From: Trichomonas vaginalis G3
Taxonomy: Eukaryota > Parabasalia > Trichomonadida > Trichomonadidae
DNA length: 64,000 nucleotides
Assembly: GCF_026262505.1 (NCBI RefSeq)
Contig: NC_067207.1
Location: 33,448,082-33,512,081 of the forward strand
Direction of reading: 5' to 3'
Made by a program: the position numbers and the translations under genes. Below are positions 18,466-29,769 of the stretch, in pieces. How positions within the stretch are numbered: position 1 is the first letter of the stretch; every line of letters starts with the position of its first letter. The notes below the pieces were generated by a model that was not told the origin of the DNA, did no database searches, and saw only the letters and a list, made by a program, of their open reading frames with translations.

Positions 18466-21400
18466 ATGATTCCCCTCTTGTCACAGTCCGAAATATTAGT
18501 TTTTCTATTTGACTATATGAAACAACAAGGCCGTGCAGAGGGGATGACTCCCACGCTTTCCGCAATTCGAAAATCTTTAAATTCACCAGATTTCGATTCG
18601 ATCTTCTTCAACAAAATAATAAATCCAGAATTAACTACGAACAATATACTAGAAATTATGAATACATACAAAATATCGCCCGAAATCGATCAAAATGAAT
18701 TGCAACGTTTTTCCGATCAAATCGAAAACTTCAACAAAGTTGATATGATGCTTTACGTCGTATATTTTTACATTGCCTGGCTCATTATACCTAATAATAA
18801 CACTAATGTTACATATCAAAACAACTTTGGAATTGAATTATTAAATTTAATCGTAAAAATTGACGAAATAGATCACGAAATTAATTACAAATCATTATAT
18901 TTATCAGTTGAATTCTACATTATTCAGTCTATTTTGACGAACAACGACATTATTTACTTTGATCAAGTGAAGCTCATCATTTTTATGCTATTTAACAAGC
19001 ACAAACTATCAGAAGAATACACATTTCTACTTGGTCTTGCAATTAAAACTATTACATCTACAAATCCAGACTCAATTTCAGTTGATGACGTTAAATTTTT
19101 AACAATTCTCCATATTTACTACATTTCTAATGGTCGAAATGTTCCTATCAAGACAACACAGCTTATTTACTGTTCTTTAACACCATTAATTTACAATTTA
19201 GACAACTTTGTTCTTAAATTCATCACAGAAATTTCGAAAGAAGTACCAGAAACGATTTCTATCCTTGCAGTTAATCTTTTTCCATCAGCAATCCTTCAAG
19301 AAATACAAAGATCGAATTTGTCTTATGAAATCAACATTGAAAACATTCCAATTTTTGAGACAATCAAAAGAAACAACCATGAAGAAGTAATAATGCAATT
19401 TTCAACACAAAAAAACATTAATTTCGAATTCAACACAAAACAAATTCTTCCTGACAGGATGAGTTATCAAGATATATTTGATATTAATTTTATTTGTAAG
19501 TTGTCTCTTATTTCATTATTTTTTAAGACAAATTTAAATTTGATTGAATCATTTATCAACAATTCATTTGATTTTTTGTCAACAATCGACAAGAAACATT
19601 ACATGCATTTTGTTTTATGTATTTGTATTATTATGAATGATATCAAACCTAATCAATACTTTTTAGTTTTCATTCATAAATTATATACAAGTTTAGTTTT
19701 TGATTCAAGGATTTCTATTTATCATGATACAGAAGATTCATTTCTTTCTACAATAAGATGGTCGGCATTTGATGTTTTGAACATTGAATCAACAGCTTTT
19801 GTTTTTAATGCATTAGAAATTTTGTTTTGTCATCCTTATATGTATTGTGAATTATTATTAAGACTTTCTATTGGTCATACTTATCTTCAAGTTGAATTTA
19901 AGAAAGAAATCATTGAATTGTTGATTGACCACTTCCATGAATACAAAGAAATCTCTAATGAAAGAACTATTCTCGCATGCGGAAACATTATTTTGTTTGT
20001 TTCAAGATTATTGACTGATATTCATTATTTGAATAATTTCTTTTCAAGTGAACATCAAACAACAATTTTTTTGAGTTGTTTGTTTGAACATTCATTAGAA
20101 AATTTCACAATTCATGTAATAAGATCTTATTTAACAAACACAGAAGTTTTTTCATCAAATCTTTGCAGCTTGTTAGGAAATTGTTTAAGAATTTGTTGTT
20201 TATCACCTTCTGAATCAGGATTACCTGTTTATATCAATATTTTGTCTGCATTAAATGATGTACAAAAAATTAGAAAACAAGTTTGTGAATATTTAATTAG
20301 TTTGAGATCAATTTTATGTTCAAATTTATGTGAAATTTGTCATAGAACTGATTATGAACATTTAGAAGAAATTTTATATCAATGTTTAAATTTCTTTACT
20401 TCTTCATCACAAATTGTTAAAGCAACACAAGAAGAAGTTAGTTCATTTGAAACAATGTTGGAAATTTTCAAAAATAGAAAAATTCCAAAACGATTATTTA
20501 ATGAAACTATTCAAGTTATTGCAGGACAATTTTTATCTTCTTATGCTCCAAAATATATAATTACTGAGCCAAATTTCTTGAGATTTATGCTTCAAATTTA
20601 TAAAGACAAAGACTTCAAAATTGCCATTAAATTCATTCAAGATTTATGTAGTCATGCAAGTGTTAATATTATTATTTGTCATCAATATCGAATTGATATT
20701 TTATTGATAGAATTATTAAGCAAACAAAGATTATTAGAGCATCCTAATTTAGAATATGTTCATAGTTGTTTAGATTTGTTTAAGACAATTTGTTCTTTTA
20801 TGTCTTCTGTAACTGTTTCACAAAGATATGTTTCATTGTTTGCTCCATTGAATAACAACAATATTTCATATTTAGAACCAGTTTTTATCAAAGGATTGAC
20901 AGATATTTTGCAGCAAACTTATAGAATTCCAAGTGGTTTTATAGAATTAAAACCAAAAGGACAAAAAGTTACAATCAATGGATTAAATCGATATGATCTA
21001 AATAATCCTTTCTGTTTTGTTACATGGTTTAGAATTAATTATAGTGTTCCGAAATATTCACCAAACATTTTTACAATTTATGATTCAAATCATAACATTA
21101 TACAAGGAACAATTTCATGTGATGAAATAACTATTACTGTGAGAAATGGAATTACTCGATCAATTGGAAAAGTTGAAGAACAGATGCCATTGAATACATG
21201 GACGTTTCTTTCTATTTTGTTTATTACTGTTAATGAAAGATTTGAAGCTTTTGTTAATTTTAACAATAGAAGTAGATCATTTTGTTTACCATTTCCTTTA
21301 GTTAAATTTGCTGGAGATGCAAAAATTGTTGTTGGCGGTGCTGATATTCCTTCAGGTTTTGAAGTTAAGAAATTTGTTTCATTGTCTAGTTTTGGTATAT

Positions 21401-24400
21401 TAAATATCAATTCTAATGATCAAAGTTCTGAAATAGAATCAATTGGTCCTCAACTTGATAAAATGCCGCAAACAAATTATACATTTTTAGTAAGAGTTAC
21501 TTCAGCAAACAAAGTTTTGAATTTGAGTTTAATAACAAAACAAGAAAATATTAGTTTATCAACTACAGGAACTCCTTCACATCAGATCTCTATGATCTAT
21601 GATTGTTTGGTTAATATGTCAGGTGTTGATTTGTTGTTGCCTTTGTTTAGTTTAATTGACTTCACTTTTCCAAATGGCCAACCGTTTTCTGACAGTTTTC
21701 AATTAATTTATGAGTTGTTGTTTATTGTTATTGTTAATTCAGAGATCGCACAGAAAAATATGAGTGAAACAAACTGTGTAGAAATCTTGGAATATTTGTT
21801 ACAAAACAATGACAAAAAATTATTGAATTATGTAACATTTAACAAGTTTTATTTGTTGTTACAAAAAATTAATGATACTGGATTGCAGTTTAAACTTGCA
21901 AAGTACATATTGTTGAATTATAATTTATGGGCATCATCAAGTGAATTCAACCAAATAATTAAATCATGGCATCGAAAATTAATTCCTTTCATTGCAAATC
22001 TCAAAATCAAAGTTTTCGATTTCATTGAAATTTCGTCACTTTTGGTTATGAACAAATGTGACAATGAAATCAAGAAACACTTAACAGATGTATTGCTTGA
22101 TATTGCAAGTATCGAATTTAAGCAGAATGACTTGACAGTTTTAATTGCTCACATTGCAAAAGTTTCAGCAAAAGAAAATTGTTTATTTTTACTTAATTTG
22201 ATGGAAAAGATTTTGATGTTACAAAACAACCCATTAGCTAATCTTGATTGCAGTGATTTACATCATATTATATTTGTTATTGGTTTAAGAGACAAACAGA
22301 TAACAATGAAAATGCTTTCTATTATAGTTATTGCTTCAAGAATTCTCAAAAACATTTCTCTTTATGAAATTTGTGATTCTATTATACAGTTACTAAGAAA
22401 TGATGATGCAAATAATGAATTATATGATTTCTTATTTGATTTAGTTAGTAATTGTTCTGTTCATGGCTTGTTAAGTCTTTTATCATGGTGTTCTTTGACT
22501 TTAGGAGAAGAAAAAGTCAAAAACACTTTCAATAATTTGAAACCAGATGAAAAATTCATTTGCAATTTCTCTTGGATGACATGGTCATTGATCTCAGCAA
22601 TTGTTTATCCAAATACTTCTGTTTATGTGTTTAATTTCCTCATTGAAGTTTCTCCGAAATGTTGGTTAGCAGTTGATGCAAATTTGTGCTTTTTGGAATC
22701 AGTTTTTAAGTATAATTGCGAAGAATTTAGAAGATCTTTCATTTCGATATTGTCAAATAGATTAGTAATGAATTATGGAAGTGAAGAAGAAATGAACAAT
22801 TATTATCATATTTTGTTGATGTATTTGACTCGTCACAGAAGGTCTCCTAACAAAGCTTTGCATGATTTACTCAGAGAACATCTTAATTATCAAGATAAAA
22901 ATACATTAACCATCAAAAACCAAAAAGAAAATGAAATTTCACAACCTCAAAATGTCAAAAATTCTAATGAAAATTTTGACAAAAATAATGAAAAATCTGA
23001 CAAAAATGTCAAAAATGACGAAACATCAAATGAAACTATCAACAAAGTAAATGAAAGTTCTAATGAAAATATTGATAAAAATAATGAAATTTCAGAAAAA
23101 TCTGACAAAGTTGAAGAAATTTCTCATGAAAATTTCAAAATTGATAATCATGATGTCAAAGAAAAGTTTGACTTAGATCATGAAAATAGAAATGACAAAA
23201 ATTCGAAGTTGATTCCAAAATCTATTTCTATGGAAGAGATTTTTAATTTAGAAATTTCATCTCCTTTAGACTTTTATTTCTGTAATAATAATTTTGATGG
23301 TGTCAAATTTGAAATTTTTGGATTAAGAGTTGTCAAAAATGGAACATGGTTAGATTTAAACTTAGTTCAATCATTTTTGCAATTCTTAGCAGAAAGCAAT
23401 GAAAACAAATTGATTTCTACTTACTTGTATTTCTATTCTTGTTGTAAATCAATGATCAAATCAGAAATCATTGAAAACTTTTACAACTCCAAATTATCAT
23501 TGTTGAATTTACAAGAAATTAACATCAAACAATCAGAAATCATCGAAAGAGTTGTAAATTTGACAAAACAAATTTCAGAACTTTATGAAAAGTTCATTTT
23601 AGAACTATCGAATTGGTACAAGAATTCATTTGATATTACATTGAAACTCATTGATACAACAGAACAAAAGTATCCTGTTATTGCAAATTCTTCAATTATG
23701 CAAACGAAAAACAGATTCCAAAGTCATTCCATTTTCTGCCAGAAATCATGGTCATCATTGTGGCATCGAATGAAGAGCAACAATGGTCCGTGGAATATCG
23801 AAGGACAGACACCACATTACAAGAAATCTCCAATTCCTGGAAGATTAAGTTATCATTGGAATTACAATGATCATTTGGATGCAATAATCAAAAGAGAAAT
23901 TTACTCGAATTCATCATCTGAAGTTATCGAAAATCTTCGAAATAAACTTATCAAGCAAATTTCATCAAAATCATTGATATTTGATACAGATTATGACAAT
24001 TCATTTAATTATGATTTCGATGAATCAAAATTAATTTATAAGACAAAAAATTGTCAAAAAGTTTATTTGAAGAAAAAAGTTAATTGTAGTTTTTGCATCT
24101 ACAAGAATGGTATCAAATATATTGTGAATGATGTAATCACTATGATTTCAAGTGATCTTATCAAAAGAATAAGTCCAATGAAGTACAATCATAAAGAGAA
24201 TTCAATTGAAATTTTGACATGGAATGGAAAACTTTTGTTTTTCGTTTTTCCTGAAGAAAATAATTCTCAGATTTTGAGTAGTTTCAAGTACATGACATTG
24301 AATCATGGAAGTATTGAAGTTTACGATGAATTCAGATTCATTAAAGAATTCACAGAAAAATGGCAAAAATATCAAATTTCTACATTTGATTATTTGCTTG

Positions 24401-26016
24401 AAATCAATCATTTCGCCAGTAGAACATTTGCTGATATCACACAGTATCCGATATTCCCATGGATATTATCGAATTACTCATCTGAAACGAAAGAATTAGA
24501 TCTTTCTTCAGATAAAAATTATCGAGATTTGTCAAAACCGCCAAGTTCAATTTCTCCAGAAAAATCTGTGAAAATTTTCAAAGATTTTGAATTTTCTCAA
24601 GGAATTTCAACTCCAGGAGAAATTTCTGCCTTTATGATAAGAACAGAACCATTCACAACAATTAAAATAAATTTGAATGGTGGTTTCTTTGATAGAAAAA
24701 TCTTTTCAAGTCTTGAAGAAGAATGGAACAATTTCTTTGTTGATCCAAATGATACTAGAGAATTAATTCCGGAGTTCTTTTCATTCCCAGAGATGTTTTT
24801 GAACATCAATCATTTGTATTTGAACCACATGTCAGAGGATGTTCAATTACCTGGATATTGTCATTCTCCCGATGAATTCGTTTATTTGAACAGAAAAGCT
24901 CTTGAGAGTAATTTTGTTTCTCAAAAAATTCATCAATGGATTGACTTCACTTTTGGTGTTTTACAAAGAAAACTAAAATCATGTGAATACAGGAAAGAGT
25001 TGTATGATGATATATTTGATTCCAATCCTAATGAAGACTTTGTTGACATTTGTTGTTTGAATTTAGGTCAAATGCCTAAACAAGTTTTTACAACAAACCA
25101 TTTGGAAAGAAACATCATTGAATCAAATCAATTCAAAACTAAAAGATTCCAACATGGAATTGATAAAATTGTTTCAAGTAGTTTCCATAATAATGAACTT
25201 CTTATTTTGACAACAGAAGATATTATTACAATCAAACTGAAGAATCCTCATGATATCAACAAAAACAACATTTCTTTCAAAACTAAGAACCATAAGAAAC
25301 AAATTGAAGATTGTCAAATTTGTTATTTCATTGATGATTTCGTTGTTTCCAATGAAATTAATCAAAGTATTGAATATGTTTCTTCAAACAAATCATTACC
25401 AATACGTGGTGGTGTCAGTTCTTTGTCATCCAGTGATTATTTGTTATGTGTTGGAACATTTGCTGCAACATCACATGTTTATTTAGGCCATGATTTCTTT
25501 GATTTATGTGATTGTGAAACATTTTTAGGAGAAGTTGTTTGTAGTTTTGTTTCTTCTAAGTATTTTGTTGTTGCAAGCTGCACATCGAGCTGTTCTTTAG
25601 TTATTCACGAATTAGATGGTGAATACATCCATTCTGTGCAACTTGATTCATTGCCAAAATCAGTTTTGATTACAGAAAATCTTGGTTTTATTGTTGTTTA
25701 TTCCGAATCTGTTTCACGCGGACAAACAAAACATTTCCTAAATGTTTTCAACATCAATGGTCGAAGTATTATTTCTAAAGAGATTCCAAACGAAATCAAG
25801 GGTATTTTGTCTATCAAAGACAAGCATAATCTTGATTATTTACTATACATTGATTGCGAAAACAAAGTTTATGTTGTTGAAACATTTTATTTAGCTGAAC
25901 CTCGCAACCTTCTTACTATTGAAGGAAAGTTTATTTCTTTACATTACATGAAAGACGACAACGTTGTTTTAATCTTAACAGAGAAACATGTCTACGTTCT
26001 TGATCATTTGTTTTAA
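18466..26016 (+). CDS. BEACH-domain protein (beige/LvsA-like)
   Basis: 2516 residues, intact. A long alpha-helical, armadillo-like N-terminal part is followed by a concanavalin-like beta-sandwich (FCFVTWFRINYS, about 842-1000). A low-complexity N/K/E linker (about 1480-1580) comes next, then a PH-like region. The BEACH domain (about 1960-2240) has LLEINHFASRTFADITQYPI, FKDFEFSQGISTPGEISAFM and GGFFDRKIFSSLEEEW. A degenerate WD40 propeller closes it (about 2290-2516). Such proteins act in membrane trafficking and lysosome or vacuole dynamics, usually at membranes. The start at 18466 is the first in-frame ATG. A short overlapping upstream frame, ATG 18405 to TGA 18456-18458, lies one base out of register and ends in a T6 run; it could be a regulatory upstream frame or an annotation or sequencing slip that hides about 20 more N-terminal residues. 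Confidence 0.92.
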   Translation: MIPLLSQSEILVFLFDYMKQQGRAEGMTPTLSAIRKSLNSPDFDSIFFNKIINPELTTNNILEIMNTYKISPEIDQNELQRFSDQIENFNKVDMMLYVVYFYIAWLIIPNNNTNVTYQNNFGIELLNLIVKIDEIDHEINYKSLYLSVEFYIIQSILTNNDIIYFDQVKLIIFMLFNKHKLSEEYTFLLGLAIKTITSTNPDSISVDDVKFLTILHIYYISNGRNVPIKTTQLIYCSLTPLIYNLDNFVLKFITEISKEVPETISILAVNLFPSAILQEIQRSNLSYEINIENIPIFETIKRNNHEEVIMQFSTQKNINFEFNTKQILPDRMSYQDIFDINFICKLSLISLFFKTNLNLIESFINNSFDFLSTIDKKHYMHFVLCICIIMNDIKPNQYFLVFIHKLYTSLVFDSRISIYHDTEDSFLSTIRWSAFDVLNIESTAFVFNALEILFCHPYMYCELLLRLSIGHTYLQVEFKKEIIELLIDHFHEYKEISNERTILACGNIILFVSRLLTDIHYLNNFFSSEHQTTIFLSCLFEHSLENFTIHVIRSYLTNTEVFSSNLCSLLGNCLRICCLSPSESGLPVYINILSALNDVQKIRKQVCEYLISLRSILCSNLCEICHRTDYEHLEEILYQCLNFFTSSSQIVKATQEEVSSFETMLEIFKNRKIPKRLFNETIQVIAGQFLSSYAPKYIITEPNFLRFMLQIYKDKDFKIAIKFIQDLCSHASVNIIICHQYRIDILLIELLSKQRLLEHPNLEYVHSCLDLFKTICSFMSSVTVSQRYVSLFAPLNNNNISYLEPVFIKGLTDILQQTYRIPSGFIELKPKGQKVTINGLNRYDLNNPFCFVTWFRINYSVPKYSPNIFTIYDSNHNIIQGTISCDEITITVRNGITRSIGKVEEQMPLNTWTFLSILFITVNERFEAFVNFNNRSRSFCLPFPLVKFAGDAKIVVGGADIPSGFEVKKFVSLSSFGILNINSNDQSSEIESIGPQLDKMPQTNYTFLVRVTSANKVLNLSLITKQENISLSTTGTPSHQISMIYDCLVNMSGVDLLLPLFSLIDFTFPNGQPFSDSFQLIYELLFIVIVNSEIAQKNMSETNCVEILEYLLQNNDKKLLNYVTFNKFYLLLQKINDTGLQFKLAKYILLNYNLWASSSEFNQIIKSWHRKLIPFIANLKIKVFDFIEISSLLVMNKCDNEIKKHLTDVLLDIASIEFKQNDLTVLIAHIAKVSAKENCLFLLNLMEKILMLQNNPLANLDCSDLHHIIFVIGLRDKQITMKMLSIIVIASRILKNISLYEICDSIIQLLRNDDANNELYDFLFDLVSNCSVHGLLSLLSWCSLTLGEEKVKNTFNNLKPDEKFICNFSWMTWSLISAIVYPNTSVYVFNFLIEVSPKCWLAVDANLCFLESVFKYNCEEFRRSFISILSNRLVMNYGSEEEMNNYYHILLMYLTRHRRSPNKALHDLLREHLNYQDKNTLTIKNQKENEISQPQNVKNSNENFDKNNEKSDKNVKNDETSNETINKVNESSNENIDKNNEISEKSDKVEEISHENFKIDNHDVKEKFDLDHENRNDKNSKLIPKSISMEEIFNLEISSPLDFYFCNNNFDGVKFEIFGLRVVKNGTWLDLNLVQSFLQFLAESNENKLISTYLYFYSCCKSMIKSEIIENFYNSKLSLLNLQEINIKQSEIIERVVNLTKQISELYEKFILELSNWYKNSFDITLKLIDTTEQKYPVIANSSIMQTKNRFQSHSIFCQKSWSSLWHRMKSNNGPWNIEGQTPHYKKSPIPGRLSYHWNYNDHLDAIIKREIYSNSSSEVIENLRNKLIKQISSKSLIFDTDYDNSFNYDFDESKLIYKTKNCQKVYLKKKVNCSFCIYKNGIKYIVNDVITMISSDLIKRISPMKYNHKENSIEILTWNGKLLFFVFPEENNSQILSSFKYMTLNHGSIEVYDEFRFIKEFTEKWQKYQISTFDYLLEINHFASRTFADITQYPIFPWILSNYSSETKELDLSSDKNYRDLSKPPSSISPEKSVKIFKDFEFSQGISTPGEISAFMIRTEPFTTIKINLNGGFFDRKIFSSLEEEWNNFFVDPNDTRELIPEFFSFPEMFLNINHLYLNHMSEDVQLPGYCHSPDEFVYLNRKALESNFVSQKIHQWIDFTFGVLQRKLKSCEYRKELYDDIFDSNPNEDFVDICCLNLGQMPKQVFTTNHLERNIIESNQFKTKRFQHGIDKIVSSSFHNNELLILTTEDIITIKLKNPHDINKNNISFKTKNHKKQIEDCQICYFIDDFVVSNEINQSIEYVSSNKSLPIRGGVSSLSSSDYLLCVGTFAATSHVYLGHDFFDLCDCETFLGEVVCSFVSSKYFVVASCTSSCSLVIHELDGEYIHSVQLDSLPKSVLITENLGFIVVYSESVSRGQTKHFLNVFNINGRSIISKEIPNEIKGILSIKDKHNLDYLLYIDCENKVYVVETFYLAEPRNLLTIEGKFISLHYMKDDNVVLILTEKHVYVLDHLF

Positions 26017-26857
26017 TATAGAATAAAGTTATAATAGATTTTATTATATTTTTACTGTTCATTTTTAGATAACATAAGATCAATAGAAAAGAGACTGCTT
26101 TTTGAGAATTTTTTGCCAGAAATTATAAATTTGTAAACTCCTTTATAATATTATTTTTCGTTCAAAATTAAAATAAAAATACTGAAAATATTAATTTTAA
26201 AACAAATATTACATATAGAACAATATAAAATTGATTTGATTGAAATAAAACCATCTCCCGAATGACCAATTTTGATTGATCCATCAGGTTCAAAGATTTT
26301 TTGAGTTATTTCACAGGTGCAATTTACATGAAAGAAACGATTATTTTGAATTGAAATTTCATTTAAGTTGCACTTATAACCTTAAAAAATAAAGTTTTTT
26401 TGGAAAATAATGTTAGATGATTAAAAGCACTGTTTATGTAATTGTTTTTCTAACCAGAATTTAATTATTGAGTTAATTAGATATCAAATATCCACGAATC
26501 TTTTAGTTCTAACAAAATGCAGAGAATTTATATTTGTTACACTTATATCATACATATGTTATAGTATATTGGATATAATACATTAATTGAAAATACATGT
26601 ATAAACATGATAACACTTGTTTTGTATAATATATAGTATACTTAATACTGGGATTAGTTCAAACTAAGGATATAATGTGTTTTTAAAATAATGACGTATT
26701 TAAAGCTTGGATGTTAGTTAAATTAAGATTTTTATGATAGATAAATAGTTAACATAATAGAAGTTTGACTTTTCTCATACTCGATTTAGTTTGACTTTAA
26801 CGATAGCCTTTGTTTGGTCGAACTGTATATTTTTATCAAGTATGAAGTTCTCCTTAA
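26017..26857. other. AT-rich intergenic region
   Basis: No gene recognised. It lies between the BEACH gene and a surface-protein-like fragment. One string, CTCCCGAATGACCAATTTTGATTGATCCATCAGGTTC near 26255-26291, resembles in reverse the C-terminal part of glycine-rich genes (compare 36334-36371), so a small degraded remnant of that family is likely on the minus strand around 26250-26340. Confidence 0.45.
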
Positions 26858-27460
26858 TTGAATTTAATTGATAAAAACTTATCAAATTATGTTTATTTCA
26901 TCAATAATGAGCTGTATCTCAAAATATTTGAACATAATGCATCAAATGGAGATTACTTTCAAACAGCTGAACAAGTCAGATACATAACAAATCATAGTCA
27001 TTTATTCTCCATTCTTGAGGTTATTGACAAACGTTATTGGTATGATCACAACGGATATTTATTCACATGGGTCGTTCCAGGACTTGAAGGCAATAACACT
27101 TGGTACCAAAAAGTTCATCCATTTGATACAACAAGTGCAAGTACTGCTGAGAGTAATGGCTACAAAAAAGTTCATTTAACATGGACAACGTATTTCCAAG
27201 GAGGAATTACTAAATCATTAACTGAGAATTCCTTTTATGATTGTTCTACTCAAACGACAGATTGGTGGTATCCAGTGGGTGCCAAAAATTGCTATAAGAA
27301 GCAAAATACTTTGCCTGCTGCTCAAGAAAAAGAAGTTTATTTTCTGATGCCTGTCGTTAAATTACTTCTTAAAATTCCTCAATTTCATACTTATTCATGT
27401 AAATATCGTATTTATAAGAATAGAATGAATTTATTATTTTTGGAATTTATATTATCATAA
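26858..27460 (+). pseudogene. Fragment of an extracellular-type protein, no start codon
   Basis: About 200 residues open, but the frame has no upstream ATG. It contains aromatic-rich stretches HLFSILEVIDKRYWYDHNGY, WYQKVHPFD and WWYPVGAKNCYKKQNTLPAA, a pattern like discoidin- or lectin-type extracellular beta-sandwich modules, but I cannot assign a family. The last 40 residues become AT-biased, so the true homology probably ends near 27350. It is best read as a truncated or pseudogenised surface protein. Confidence 0.4.
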
Positions 27461-27655
27461 AAGTTTTGAATGAAAAATTAATTAGGTAATCAATAATTGC
27501 GACTTTTTTTTCTATTTTTGAGGGTTATGTTTAGATATGAATAAACAAATAATTCCCTGTGATATTTTTAATTCAATGTAACAACAGGAAAATATGTTTT
27601 ACATTTGTTATCAAAATTTTAAATTAAAATCAGACAAGATTAAATGTCTCTTTAA

Positions 27656-28420
27656 GGGTGGCGGAAAGTGATGTGACCGAATAACAAAAAGTAAAAATAA
27701 CTAAATAAATATTTGAAATTATTTTGTTATTGTAGCATAACTAAATTTTGTATATAAATAAGTATTTACTACGAAGTTTGCGTAGTCTGAGATCTCTATC
27801 TGGTAGAGAAATAATAAAAGAAAAAAATGAATTTTCAACTGTATCTAGTCTCTGGTTTTTGAATTAATATCAAAAATACTTAAGGTATGCAATATAGGTA
27901 CATAGATTTATCTTTTCTATTGAACAAAACACGTATCTATTAAATTCCCCTAAGATGCAATAAGTGATGAGATCTGGAACTACTTATAAAATTTGCACAA
28001 AATCAATGTATGAGAATAAACAACATATAAGTGCCAATTACGTCCGATACCTTTCTTTCCAGTTTGCACCTATTCAGAGTTTAATTAGATTTGTATCTAG
28101 TCTTTCAATGTGAGATAAGGAGTCTTTCTTCATATATAAATATATATAAGATGTTGTTTTCTATGTTTTCTATTGAGCATATTTTGTGCTTAAAGCTCCA
28201 ATCATGAGATATTTAAATTTGTTCCCCTATCAAACGCGAAATTCAAATATTTATCATAGGATGGAAAACCAAAAGCTTGCATATATGATAATGAAATTAT
28301 CGCATACATATACTACTACAAATGGGATTTGTAGCTATATAATTTTTACCGAAAGATATTAAACATATGACGAGATAATAGCATTTTATTTTTGTTCATT
28401 CACTTCACTTTCCGCCACCC
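27656..28420. mobile_element. TTAA-flanked non-autonomous element (765 bp)
   Basis: The inverted ends GGGTGGCGGAAAGTGATGTG and, reversed, GGGTGGCGGAAAGTGAAGTG differ at one position. They lie directly inside TTAA on both sides (27652-27655 and 28421-28424). The GGGTG start is shared with the larger TTAA element at 12334, suggesting mobilisation by the same transposase type. No gene inside. Confidence 0.85.
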
Positions 28421-28966
28421 TTAAAGGCGCACTATCTTAGTTTACAACTATTCAATTTTTAACACTTAAGGTTACTTTTTCCCTATGATAATTTTCAATT
28501 TATAAAATTTTAATTTACTATGATAGAATTGATATTTTATAAATTAAAGAAGATATACAATACATCGATTATACTCTATCTTTTTACCGTTTCAAAATCT
28601 AAAAAAGATCTCTAGAAGAAGACGAAGCGCGGTGATCCCCTAAGGGTTCTAATGATTAAATATTGAATATTATTTAAAACTTTGAAGTATAAATGATTTT
28701 AAAATTGATAAAAAAAAGTTATAAGCAAATTCGTCACTTTTTATCTTTTTTTTTATAAAAACTATAATCAACTTACATACATATCAGAATTTGTTATTAT
28801 GTGTTGGAATGCAATAAATAAAACCAATTAAATATCATAAACAGACATAGTAATATTTTCGCTACATAATTTCAAAGAAAGATATCAACCGTCTCAAAAC
28901 TTATCTGTGGATGATTCAATTTTCCTTGGACTAACCGGCTCATATCGAGGATCAGCTATCTATTGA
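28421..28966. other. AT-rich intergenic region
   Basis: No gene, repeat or element end recognised between the TTAA element and the Pmp-like open frame that begins at 28967. Confidence 0.5.
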
Positions 28967-29764
28967 GTAACAAATTTTTTCATAGGAATAAATCATTGCA
29001 TATTTTCAGCCTGTTATGCATCCGATAGAGGAGGTTGTGCATTTTTTGAGGATAACGACGTTTCTCTTAAAAACACCTGCTTTTTGAAGAATTTTGCTGG
29101 CTTAAATGGAGACTCTCAATGTCATCTCGTAAAAAACATGGAATATGAATATATTTCATCATTTAATGCAAAAACAACAACACATTCTTTTTGGAATGGA
29201 GCTTCCATATCTATGATTTTAAATTTATATAATTCATCATTATCTGTTAATAATAATGATAACTATGCATATGGTAGCTTCATGACAATCCGAGTTCCAT
29301 CAAATAATTCTGTAAGATATCTACAAAATTCTAATTCTTCAGGAAATAATGCAATTTTTTCTTTTGAATCTGAATCTGCAGCAACTGTTGAATATGTTAA
29401 TTTGCTGTATGATAAAACTACAAAAAATGTATTTGGAATGCATTACCGTTCTACTCCAAATAGCAATATATGCAAATATTTCTTTGTTTTCGGAAATTCA
29501 AATATCAAAAGATTATATTTTCGATACCAATCATCAAGTACTGTCTCTGTTGTTAATTGTACATTTGATTTATCAAGTTCATTATTTTCTGGTGTTTCAA
29601 CTCAAAACTGTAAATATTCTAATACAGACAGTCGTTACACAATATATTCTAAAATTTTACTTTGTGAAGAAGTATTTCAAACTCACAGAATTATTACAAT
29701 TTATCACTGTCCATATTTCTTTAATTATTTTAATTTAACAAACTATATATTTCTAATTCTATAG
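28967..29764 (+). pseudogene. Pmp-like (parallel beta-helix) surface-protein fragment, no start codon
   Basis: Open from 28967 without an ATG. It begins with HCIFSACYASDRGGCAFFED and SLKNTCFLKNFAGLNGD, the short GG.A/F...N..C repeats typical of polymorphic-membrane-protein-like surface proteins of trichomonads. The C-terminal end VNCTFDLSSSLFSGVSTQNC...EEVFQTHR recurs as a degraded copy at 32195. The final stretch (YFFNYFNLTNYIFLIL) is hydrophobic and may be a membrane anchor. The start lies after a possible acceptor (TTTTTTCATAG), so either the gene is spliced or its 5' part is lost. Confidence 0.55.
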
Positions 29765-29769
29765 TAAAT

